This document shows positions 1-13,044 of a stretch of DNA of 64,000 bases, one piece after another. A program made the position numbers and the translations under genes. The notes beneath the pieces are model-generated. The model was not told the origin of the DNA and did not search any database. It saw only the letters and a list, made by a program, of their open reading frames with translations. Position 1 is the first letter of the stretch. Every line of letters begins with the position of its first letter. The DNA comes from Hemibagrus wyckioides (taxonomy: Eukaryota > Chordata > Actinopteri > Siluriformes > Bagridae): the NCBI RefSeq assembly GCF_019097595.1, contig NC_080714.1, positions 9,216,759-9,280,758 of the forward strand, in the 5' to 3' direction.

Positions 1-136
1 CAGCATCTCTTCTATCTGGTGCATCACTGGGGAGTTTCTTTAGGTAGTCTTTAAGGAGGAGTTCATAACGTGGAATACGCTGCACTGGCTCCAACATGTG
101 ATGCTGCAATGTCAGGTTACCACATACATCCTGCTT
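1..136 (-). CDS. fgd3: fgd3 coding exon 7, DH domain CR3 helix (truncated by window edge)
   Basis: The acceptor is at 138-137 (ATGCAG before AAG). The reading frame gives [19 protein letters not shown], then [17 protein letters not shown] and SDAPDRRDA up to the window edge. [18 protein letters not shown] is the most conserved DH-domain segment and contacts the GTPase. It joins exon 6 in phase 0. The 3' end of the exon is off-window. Confidence 0.95.
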
Positions 137-2526
137 CTGCATGCCCACAAACACACACACACACACACACACAAATACAGCTGAGTATTCACCAGCTAGA
201 GTGTTGTTTTTTTCTCTCTCACTGTCTTAGACAAAGTTCTAGTGAAAAATAATAACATCATGACAGCTAGCAAGAATATTCCAGTCTTCAGCTGAGGTCA
301 CAAAATTAGCAATCTAGTTACTAAGAGGGTTTATTTGATCGTGGCTTTAACAGTAAGTAAGTAGTTTTACTAACAGGTCAAATGTACTGATGATTCTCAT
401 ACAACTCCCAGCTCATTAATAACACACATCCATACTCTGTCCCTGACCTGGATATTCTGAACCACGCTTTTGAACTGGGTTGACCTCTGGGTCCACGTGT
501 TGACCAAGTCCATTGCAGGGTCGAAGTTTTTGACGTATTCCCCGTACATCTTCATAAACGGAGCTAACTTCTGCAGGATGTCACCAATACGTGGATTTGT
601 GTTCCTGTAAGGCAGACAGATACACAAACACAATGGCGCATGCGATCCCCTGTACAAAACTGATACTGTAAAGCCATTGTGACAGAATCTCACACACACC
701 ACATTTATCCAGCATCACAGATAAGGATGAAAAGGGCATTTGCCTCTATATTAAACTTACATAAATATTTGCACCCATACCTAAATGTAAAGTGTAAATA
801 TGTGCATGCACATACACGTCATTTTTGTGAAAGACCATTAATAACTTTTTAGAATATAACAAGAAACAACCAACAACAACATGAAGGAAAAGTTCAACCT
901 TGAAGTGAACTGTGTCAATTAATCACATATGCTATGCTATATGGTGGGTTTATATTTTAGTTTCTTTTCATGTTTTGGTGTATACTAATGATCTATCTAT
1001 CATCTTTCGCATTTACGTCATGGCAGAATTAAAGAAACCTCACCACTCTTGAGTAATCCGTGTCTGTAGCTCAGGCAACAGGAACTGATTGTGGAAGCAG
1101 TAGATGGAGGAGATGTTTGAGAAAATCCCATTAATCACATCTGTAGGAATCCCTGCTGCGGTCAACTTAGTACAGAACACCTATAATGAGATAGATAGAG
1201 AGAGAAAGACCTCAGTTACCAATAAAAAAAGGTTCTGTAAACTCTTCTCCTGAAAAAAAGTAGGTCAGTATATAAAGATTTAATAAGTAAATAAAGACAC
1301 AATCTTTATCCTTCTTGTCCTGTTAACTACAAAAGGTACCATTATATTACGATTAAACTTTTGTACCCTTCAGTCAAAAAGGCTGCAACAACTGATTTGA
1401 GATCTGCGTTCCATCCATTTCATGCTGACTATTTTGACAAAGAATATAATCCAAGTATCATTTATTTGACTTGTCTTGAAATTGAATATAGAAACATGAG
1501 TCTCTCAAAACTAATAGTACAGGGGTTTGGGGTTTTCGGGTTAAGAAGCAAGGGATCACAAAAGGAAATAAGTCGTCTCGGACAGGAAGTAGATGTGTGA
1601 GGCGGTGTGTAAGCCAGTTTACCTGATCGAGCAGGTTGAGTCGTTTCACATAAGCTTCCTCTGTATGGAGGAGTTCTTGAGCGATGTTGAACAGCTTCTG
1701 AGATTCTGACTGCGAACACTGTGAATGAAAATGAGATGAGAAACGTAATATTACTCAGCCATTGCACGATGCTCACTGAGGTTTTTCTCTGTAAGAGACG
1801 TCTGGGGGTTATTGAGTACATGGTGTGAAACCTTGATTTGAGTGATGAAAAGGCTAAAACGATGCGTGGTGTGTGTCTGGTTAGAGCTTAAAGTGATGAT
1901 TCAATACCAATATATTATGTTTAATTGTTTAAGCACAAATATAACATGTTCAAAAGACTGTCCTTGTATCCTAACTCATGTGAAGGGTACAAGTTGTTTT
2001 CATATTCTTGTGGTGCAAAAACTAGTTCCCATCCTAACCCATCACCACCGACCCTCTTCACAGAACAGCAATATTCACGAAGAGTAAACAGTAGCAAACA
2101 ATATAAAATCATATAATATTATATAATATAATAAGAAATAATGTAATATAAAGAAGATTTTTATAAATCTGGAGCTTTCACATTAACAAGTCCATCATAA
2201 TACAATTTCCTCAAGCACAAAAATGGCTTCTATATCATTAGTTTTTGTGCTTTCACTGTAACTCGTCCTATACAAGCCAGAAAAATATCATGGTTTTAAA
2301 GTGACCTTGTGTTTGAGAACGGTGCTATAAAGACTAGATCAGGAAATAAGGGATGATGGGTAAAGATGTTTGCCCAAAAAAAAACCTTACAGTAGGGCTT
2401 AATACACCCCGGAGGCAAACACAGAACTTGGCTACTCATCATTTACTTTCTTCCCTTTCAGCATTTTTTAGTCTCTCCTTCTTGTAAACGTGCCAGCCAT
2501 GATACCTGAATTACTAAAAATGTCAC

Positions 2527-2558
<32 letters not shown>

Positions 2559-5500
2559 AGCTGTTAGGGTGTGTTCTGTGGGTGCATACATGTGTAGGAC
2601 GTTTTCCGGTGGAGATCAGAATGAAAGAACAAATGCTTCCTGACACACCTGGATGACAAAACAAACAAACAAGCACTTAATACATCTTGCTACTGTTTCT
2701 GCTGCTCTTAACTGAACGATATCTCTATTATAGAAGACCTCATCGTACATTAAGCTGCTAGACTCAAAGATCAAATACATCCCAAATGTGGGTCCTCGAC
2801 CTTAATATAAAGCGAACCTGTTGGTCAACATCTTGTATTATTGAATGAAATCTGAGACTGAACACTAGTTTGTTCTTGGCTTTTTTATACCACACCTGTG
2901 GCGCTTTGTTCCAGAGTTTCACTGCGCTGTAAACGTGTCCATTTCTAGAGGCTTTTTCAGTAAAATGCAAATGATTGGGGAAGAAAAGACTGAAGGATAA
3001 AAGGAAAGAGATAGACAGCTCGAGACATATAGACCGTAGAAAGAGCTGAACCTTGTACAGGTTTTGCCTGTAACCTGTCAGAATACAAAACAGGAAGACA
3101 CAATGCGTAAACAAAAGACGGCATGAAATGACTGACGCTAGAGCCATTCCGGAAACTAGCGACATACCTTGTTACTAGAGAGAAAGAGAAATGGAGTTTT
3201 CACCGGTGCTGAGAGACGACAGGTGGGAGGAGGAGACGTGTCTGTCTTTTACATACCTACATACATTTTTCCTTTAAGCCTGGTTGTTTGATATGAGCTC
3301 ATACTGTAGACTGCTAATACAGCCTTAACCAACAATACCAATAATAGAGGAAATAGAGTCCAACAGGCTCGGTGTCACCATGATGAAAGTTTTCAGTCTC
3401 CTGTCGGCTCAATCCCTTTTCCTCAAATTCCCCAGAGGAAATGTACAATTTCACACATTCTTCTGCTTGCACCTTACATTCACTTGTACTGTAGTGGCAC
3501 TCAGATCTGGAGCCATGTTCACTAACACACCACTTCATCTACACCCTGTTTACTTGTACTGTATAGAATTCATCATATCAATATTTACTAGACGGTATAA
3601 AAAAAAAAGATTGATGTTGCATGTCCAAGAAGGTCTTACATTAAGCCTGTAGTGTACAGTAATTGATGACATTAATCCATGTCTCTGGACTCTTAGTGCT
3701 TTACTGCTATCCTCACCTCAGCAGTCAGTGCCATTCTGCTAGATGACAAGATTAATCTCATCTAAAAACAGTTCCACTGTTTATGGGTACTCAACTCATC
3801 ACCACAGACTACACACAAACAACCACGCATACACACTCCATGAACATACATCATGCACACACACACACTCTATGAACACACATCATGCATACACACTCCA
3901 TGGACATACATCATGCACACACACACACACACTATGAACACACATCATGCATACACACTCCATGGACATACATCATGCACACATACACACACTCTATGAA
4001 CACACATCATGCATACACACTCCATGGACATACATCATGCACACACACACTCTATGAACACACATCATGCATACACACTCCATGGACATACATCATGCAC
4101 ACACACACACACACACACACACACTCTATGAACACACATCATGCATACACACTCCATGGACATACATCATGCACACACACACACACTCTATGAACACACA
4201 TCATGCATACACACTCCATGGACATACATCATGCACACACACACACACTCTATGAACACACATCATGCACACACACACACTCCATGAACACACATCATGC
4301 ACACACACACACACTCCATGAACACACATCATGCACACACACACACACACACACACACTCCATGAACACACATCATGCACACACACACACATACACACTC
4401 CATGAACACACATCATGCACACACACACACACTCCATGAACACACATCATGCACACACACACACACTCCATGAACACACATCATGCACACACACACACAC
4501 ACTCCATGAACACACATCATGCACACACACACACACACTCCATGAACACACACACACACACTCCATGAACACACATCATGCACACACACACACACACACA
4601 CTCCATGAACACACATCATGCACACACACACACACACTCCATGAACACACATCATGCACACACACACACACACTCCATGAACACACATCATGCACACACA
4701 CACACACTCCATGAACACACATCATGCACACACACACACACTCCATGAACACACATCATGCACACACACACACACACACACTCCATGAACACACATCATG
4801 CACACACACACACACACTCCATGAACACACATCATGCACACACACACACTCCATGAACACACATCATGCACACACACACACACACACTCCATGAACACAC
4901 ATCATGCACACACACACACACTCCATGAACACACATCATGCACACACACACACTCCATGAACACACATCATGCACACACACACACTCCATGAACACACAT
5001 CATGCACACACACACACTCCATGAACACACATCATGCACACACACACACTCCATGAACACACATCATGCACACACACACTCCATGAACACACATCATGCA
5101 CACACACACTCCATTCACACACTCTTGATGAACACACAGACACTCTATGCATATACACACTACATGCATACACACAGACCATGAACACACATCATGCACA
5201 CACACACACACACTCCATGAACACACATCATGCACACACACACACTCCATGAACACACATCATGCACACACACACACTCCATGAACACACATCATGCACA
5301 CACACACACTCCATGAACACACATCATGCACACACACACTCCATTCACACACTCTTGATGAACACACAGACACTCTATGCATATACACACTACATGCATA
5401 CACACAGACCATGAACACACATTACCACACACATGCACACACATTTCACACCACACTGAATCACTAGTGGCCAGGCCAATGTGGTTACGATATCAGCTCA

Positions 5501-8500
5501 AAAATGTCATTTTCTGCATCTCCAAACTTATCAAAACACAGAAGCTACTTCATAAAGGAAGAAAAATGGGAAAAACAGGAAGTTGGCATGAGGTTACATA
5601 TGCCAACGCTACGCCATGCTAATGTGTCATGCTGTAATAAGTCTTGACTACACACTAATACCAGTGATAGCTTGTGTGTGTTGCACGTATATGATCTTAC
5701 TTTGACTTCTAGGCTCTCAGGTTCTTCACTGCTTCCTTCATCCAAGTCGCTATCTTCGTCCTGTGTTGAGTCCCGCTTGTTGCTAGTGGTGATGCAAGAC
5801 ACACTCTCTGTTTCTGTAGCTATGCTGTCGTTCCTGTCTTCCTCTTCGATGGGGACCTCGTTTGAAAATGCCTCTCCCTCGGCTCCGCAGGACGGGCTGT
5901 CTATTCCGCTGTCGCGATTTGGGATCTTTCCGTTTGCTTCTGTCACATTGTTAACCTGCCCTTCACACGGGCCACCTATTAAACTTCCATCATGTCCTGT
6001 GTCGATACTGCTGTGATCTCGGTCTTTAACTGTGTGCTCTGTGTTGTTGTGGGTATCATCAGAGTCACTGTGATTAATGTCCAAATCCCCGCTGTGGCAC
6101 TCTTGGTCAAGGTTATCTTGACTGCCTGAGTCGTGGATGCAGGCTATATGTAAAAAGTCTAAAGAGGGCAATTCCATATCCTTTTTAAGTGCAATGTTCC
6201 CAGGGTCGTTCCCTTCGGACTCACTAAACTGAGGCTGTTCTGTGATTTCAGGCGCCTCCATCCTCAGGTGCAACCGGAGGGCACTTTTGGTTTGGACTCC
6301 CAGAATTGGGGCCCTGAAAGGAAACAAAAACGTATACAAATATTAGCTTTTATTTTTTTTCAGCTGAATGAAGAGAATATCTCAGGACTGCCATGAAAAA
6401 TACTGCTTGGGCCTTGAGCAAGACCCTTAACCTTTTCAAGACCCTAAGCCTGCTCAAGACCCTTAATCTGCTCAAGACCCTTAATCTGCTCAAGAAACCC
6501 TTAATCTGCTCAAGAAACCCTTAATCTGCTCAAGACCCATATCCTGCTCAAGCCCCCAACCTTCTCAAAACCTGTAACCTGCTCAAGACCTTTAACCTGC
6601 TCAAGACCCGTAACCTGCTCAAGACCCGTAACCTGCTCAAGACCCGTAACCTGCTCAAGACCCATATCCTGATCAAGACCCATATCCTGATCAAGACCCA
6701 TATCCTGATCAAGCCCCCAACCTTCTCAAAACCTGTAACCTGCTCAAGACCCATAACCTGCTCAAGACCCATAACCTGCTCAAGACCCATATCCTGATCA
6801 AGACCCATATCCTGATCAAGCCCCCAACCTTCTCGAAACCTGTAACCTGCTCAAGACCTTTAACCTGCTCAAGACCCATAACCTGCTCAAGACCCATATC
6901 CTGATCAAGCCCCCAACCTTCTCGAAACCTGTAACCTGCTCAAGACCTTTAACCTGCTCAAGACCCATAACCTGCTCAAGACCCATATCCTGATCAAGAC
7001 CCATATCCTGATCAAGCCCCCAACCTTCTCGAAACCTGTAACCTGCTCAAGACCTTTAACCTGCTCAAGACCCATATCCTGATCAAGCCCCCAACCTTCT
7101 CGAAACCTGTAACCTGCTCAAGACCCATAACCTGCTCAAGACCCATATCCTGATCAAGCGCCCAACCTTCTCGAAACCTTTAACCTGCTCAAGACCCTTA
7201 TCCTGATCAAGACCCTTATCCTGATCATGCCCCCTAACCTGAAGTGAACTAATAAAAAGTATCAAGAAAATCAAGTAACCAAATCAGCAGTATGTATACA
7301 GAAGCGCATGAGAAATTCATGGCTGGCGCTTTGTTTCGGGTATTGCTAATTACATTTACGATTACGGTAGAGTTATTTTTGAGCATCCTGTGTGGTCACT
7401 ATGCGACTATTGTCATCAACGGGAATCTGGGTTACAAAGCAACATAAGCAGTAAAGCTAGTTAAATGCAACTCAAGCTGACGTTAGGTGGGTGGATGCAA
7501 TGTGAGTATTTTGTAGATAAATCATTTGAAATCCAGCACTCTGTTACGCATGTGAAGTTACGGAAAAGACAACGTACTTTACAGGCTGTCAAGACACACT
7601 TTTGGTGCCTTAATAAGCCCGACCTGAAGACGGTGCATTTACAGTAGTAGGATGTACGATAAAGCAACTCTTATAACGTTTCAACAGCAGGTTCAGTTTA
7701 TATATAGAAGTATGAACATATAAAAGACATTCATTTAAAACTTGATCTCTTGTCAATGAAGCACTACCTTGTTATCTTGAAAAGAAAGAGTATAAAATGG
7801 AGAAGTATGGTGAGAAAACAGCAGATGAGGCAGAATGAATCATATCAGCAAACATTTCTGATGACCAAGAACATATATCTGCACACACAGCTCAGCTGTG
7901 CAGCAATAAGATATAGCAATGATCCTCTAAAAACATCAGAATTGATTTCAAAGATATACATATCCAAACACTTTATCCTTACCTGGAGTTTTCAAACTTC
8001 TCAATGAGGAGGCACACACTCTTGGCAGGATGCTTCTGCTGCTTGGATGTGAGGGTTTTTGGTTTGGGTGGAGGGATCGGGAGAGGACGACAAGGTGCTG
8101 GAGGGATTTGCTGTTGCTGCTTGTCCTGCCGCAAAGCCTGAATGTGTCTGGGCTTAGGGGGCACTTAGAAGAGAAAAGAAATAAATTAAAAATAATAATA
8201 AAAAAAAAAAGACAGGAGAAGGAAAAAAGAAAAAAAAAAGTCAAAGTCTTTGCAGCGTGATGGTCCAGTTCGAGTTACTCAGCATATGACCGTATGATGA
8301 AGCCTCCATATTGTGAAGTCTGAGACCAGCGATCAGAGAGAAACTAACAGCGTTCTACAGACAGACAGCAAAAAGGTGCAGACTAGCCGTTCACACACGC
8401 AAACGCTTCCTGCTCTGTGAACAGGAAGTAGAAATCAGTCATACCGCGGTTGCACAAGAATACACTCATCAGAACACAAACCCACAAAGTTTTATATGTC

Positions 8501-11500
8501 CCTCTGAGAGCAAAGGCTCTGTGCAGAAACGCACAACATGCATTATGTATAAAATGAGTCTATACTTGTATAGTGTGAGTTTGATCATGTGCATATGCGA
8601 GACGGACACTAGACTCAGGCTTGTGTGCAGATATGAGCAGTATTTCTGAGCGGTGCTCTTCACACTTCCTTCCTCTCCCTCTCTCACTACCACTGAAAAA
8701 GACTTCGAAAAAACATGTACATACACACATGTGAATTACAACAGCTAGAATGCACAGAAGTGATGAATTCCAGAAACACTCTTTAGGTTTCTTTTGTAAC
8801 CTACATGTGACTAAAAAAAAAGGGACTTTTAATACTAAGACCGGTCTTTAACTACCACCGTGGCCAAAAACACAGCAAGGTTCAAGTTAACGCTTCAAGC
8901 CAACACCTGACCCCGGATCATTGGTTTGAAATGTTAGCAATCATGCTAGAGTACCCTATTAATTATAGAAACCAGACTAAACTAACAAACAAGTGGAAGG
9001 ATAGACTTAAGAAAAAGGGGTACTTCACATCTGACAATGCCCCCTGGTGGGATGCCCTGAGGGTTTCAGGATTATTTAAAACACTGCTTAGACTTACAAA
9101 AGACAGAGAAAACACGTCTAAGCCTACTTTAAAACCCATACAAGGTTAAGAACATCACTGCGAGTACTAAAATGATAGCAGGGAAAGGAAAAAAAAGGAA
9201 ACTGCAAAAACAAGGAAATAGAAACAGGAAATAGAAATGAAGAAATACCGTATTTACAGCATGTTTAAGCTTTTATCAGTAAGTTTGCTTACGAAGGCAA
9301 AGACTTGATGCTTTACATAGACAATAAGTTTTATTCTCTATTACTAAATTATTTGTTGCACTTTATAATTCAAATTCAATAAAAGGCTTTCTACGACTGT
9401 CCGTTTTATCAAAACTATAATCAATCAGAATAGGGTCACAAGGGGGGGATTTTGAAAAAATTAAAACAGAAAAAAGATGGAATAAGTTAAAAATAAAAAT
9501 GTGATTAAATTAATTGGAGAAATAGCTGCACAAATTGCAAGCAAAAAAAAAGGCAGCGTATGAAGCGATTGTGTGACTGATGATAGTGCACATAGTCTAT
9601 CCTACACTAATACATTAGTAGTGTTTTCTTCATAAAACAAACTTATAAGATTAAAACATACGGCCATTACTACACAACTCTTGATGAGGAACTGAAATGT
9701 TGGTATTTGAAATTTATAAGCCACAATGACAAGATGTTTCGATTAAACTCACTGATAAAAAAAAAACAAAACATCACATATGACACATTTTTCCAAAGAA
9801 ATGCTGTCGATCAGTTTTTCTTCCCAAAATGGCCTGGCTCTCATGTTATCACTGCTCTGATGTCATACCAGCATGGACCGTTAACTCTGAGCATTCCTAT
9901 TTGTAATACTTTACACGATCATGTCCCTGTGTTGTCCCTTAGAAACCATTTTCAGTAATTTGCTATGCGACACTTTTTCAGTTCAGTATTTTGTGTAACC
10001 CCAATGAGCAATTGTGAATTCAACACACACACACACACACACACACACAGGTACAGCATAGTCACAGTGTAGCTCTGATGTGATGGTTTGGAATAAGTAA
10101 AATTTTTACTGTTCTATAGGTTCTATAGGTAACAGGTTTGATCAATCATCTTCCCTTAAAGCACACTTAAAAAAAAAACACGAGACCAGCCGTTCCAGAT
10201 GTTCCTTCTAAAGTGTCTGTTTTGTGGTTCTGGCCTTAGCCTGGTTCTTGTAAAACATAACACTAAAAATGATTGATTAGAGTATAAACCAAAACCTAAC
10301 CTGAGCTGGACGGAAGAGATAAGTGCTGTCTCACACTGAAGCAATTTAAGTTGCGTCCCAAACGACCGACTACGCACTCAGACTACGCAGTCTATTGTCT
10401 AGTGTATGAACTGCAGAAGGGGAAACATCGTCTCAAATGGAACACTTTTTAGTCACCAGAAGTAGAAGCTGATGGCAAATGACGTCAAATGAAGGCTAGC
10501 TTTAGCAGTGTAAGGTGAATTTTTTCACCTAAAGTGTTGCTGGCCATCTTGTGATTTTTTTGCTCATCCAGCGCCAACGCCTGGTAGCCCCGCCCCCTCT
10601 TCCACTACGTAAACAAAGCTGCGAGTATCGAGTTCATGAAGTGTCCAACATTCCACACTTTGTTTTGTCTTTGTTGAATGATAAGTGCATCATCCGGTTA
10701 ACTTGAAGTGCACTTCATCATGTTGGATTTTCAGTGTCAACGTACTACTCACACTATTTATACTACGGAATGACATAGAATAGTGCATAAGTATGCGTAC
10801 GATTTGGGACGCAGCTTTAGTTCCACAACGGTGGGGCAGTCTGGAAGCAAGTAAAATCATATACTATACTGTGTATACGATATATAATTAAGTGGAAAGC
10901 CTAACACTTTCTGTTACTATTACACATTTAGTGTACAGGTCACAACTAGACAGATGTAGATATTTATATTTTATAGATATTAAACATGAATTAAGAGCAG
11001 CGTGACGCACCACACTATGTTCACACAACTTTGACAGGAAATGAGCTGTCCTCACTTAAGGACAAACAAAGCCCTTGTCACATGCCTGGATAAGCAGGTG
11101 ATGGTCTGCATGTACCTTGAGGTCTCTGTGATGTTGGCTTGCTTGGCGCAGCTGAAGGATCTTGGCAGGGCTTCCCAACAATGTGTTTGTGACATGATCT
11201 GGAAAGAGGTGAGGATGTCTTTTTCAACACCAAGTCCAATGATCCACAGGAATACTGTATGAGCGAGGAGGAGAGGTCTAGGAAAAGAGAGAGGGAGAGG
11301 AAAAAACAAAACAAATGGCTAAGATTCAACACGCTTAACACAGTGGCTCTTTCTTTTACCAGAATACCTGAAACTAGAGGAGATGCTTGACCTTTACCAG
11401 GTCCCCAATCACCAGAATTTACGGATACGAAATTTCTCTTATTTGATCAGGGCCAAATTCAGTCAGTAGCTCCGCCTACAGGTTGAGTATCAGGGTCTTT

Positions 11501-12895
11501 CTTAATAGGAACTATTTATACCCAAGGAGCCTGAAAATGCTCTGGTTAAGTCATCACTTAATAATTTTAATTACTGAATATTTGTTTGAGTGTGCTTGCT
11601 AAAAGCTTCCATAAATTATTATTCACCTCGAACATCCTTCACTCACACACACACACAGGTTCATCTGTCGGTTGTCCTGGATTTTTCACTGTGCTCTAGG
11701 CCAACGTGTAATCAGCTTTCCTCTTTTTTTTTTACCCACATTAATGAACCGTTTCGCTTCCCAGCCCAACGTTCCCATCTGCCACAGAATTCCCACTAGC
11801 CATACGCTAACGACAGCGGTGGAAATTTCTCCTTGGAAGTTGTGAACCCAAAGATAAGACAAATCCCTGAGGGTGAGGTGAACTGTCTGAGAGCAGATCT
11901 GCCACTGGGCAAATTCATTTCAGATTCCTTTTTCTAAAAACCGCAGTTAAAAATCCTTGAAATCTCGTGGAAAATAGGTCAAAGCCTGGGTCACATCACC
12001 AGAACGGTTACAGTCTTGTTTCTCTTTCATCAGGTATACATCAAGTTTTACTGTAGGTAAATGTTTTTATGCCTGATATTCCCTTACAAACTCTGACTAC
12101 ATGTCCAAGTTAAACCACAGCTACTTCATATTGCTGTTTCACGATATGTTTGGTAATTGTCATGTTTTATATTGTTTTTCATATAATAGTCAAATCTCAG
12201 ACAATCTGTAGACCCTGTTTTAAACTAGACCCTGTCTCAAGGAAATAAAACCCTGGGATAAATCTGTTTGGCTGGAACAGTACTCAGAAATTACTGTTTT
12301 ACTTTACAAGACCGGGTCATTGACATTCACAGGGCTTAAGAACTTTATCTTCTTAAAACTAGTCATACTGATTAAAAAAAGAAGAACTATATACTATGAA
12401 TAAGTAAATCTGCATAGCATCAGTTACAATATGCCCACGGTATAAGGAAGAAAAAACCCCAGAATTTTACCTTTTTTTGGTGAAATGCTTCAAGTTAATA
12501 TTATAGGTTAATCCATGATCTTCTCCGTAAACCAGGAATAGATCAATAAAACAGAGGTGATGGTAAGAATGGGAAAGAAAAGTAAAAGAATTAGGTTTCC
12601 TTCACTCCTTTCTGTAATGTTTAATTCCAAACCAGTTCACTCCATTTCTCCCTAAACACTCCCTCTGAAACTGCCTGGGAGGAGCAGGTGTTTGCGTGTT
12701 TGGGAGGTAACTGCACTTCCAGTTCCCTCCCTCTAGAAACCTGCTGTTTCGGCAGAATGTACACAAACACACACACACACACACACTCCTGTTGCCAGGT
12801 GAGAGCGCGCAAAAAAAAATCACTTATGCTGTTACACTGCACCTGCTGGCCTAAGCGGTCTAGAAAAGCACCTGCCAAACCTACTATGTGTGTGT

Positions 12896-12934
<39 letters not shown>

Positions 12935-13002
12935 TATTTCTGGGAGTGAGAGAGAAATAGAAAGAGACAGACAAATAGAGAGATAAAAGGGGGAGAGAGA
13001 AT

Positions 13003-13044
<42 letters not shown>

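Noticed and set aside
2764..3165. 133-codon minus ORF ending with AVKLWNKAP, reminiscent of a LINE reverse-transcriptase tail
   Set aside because: The resemblance is limited to a few residues and no other LINE hallmarks flank it, so it was not called.
3743..5256. Many His/Thr/Cys/Val-rich ORFs on both strands
   Set aside because: They are translations of the CA-rich minisatellite; they appear in several frames at once and have no gene context.
6510..7274. Repeat-protein ORFs with GLEQV hexapeptides
   Set aside because: They lie in the fgd3 intron and are explained by the 18-bp minisatellite; no start, splice or homology evidence supports a separate gene.
11041..11341. Overlapping 70-87 codon ORFs on both strands
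   Set aside because: No recognisable protein, no clear splice sites and no agreement with the fgd3 reading frame; left as unexplained.
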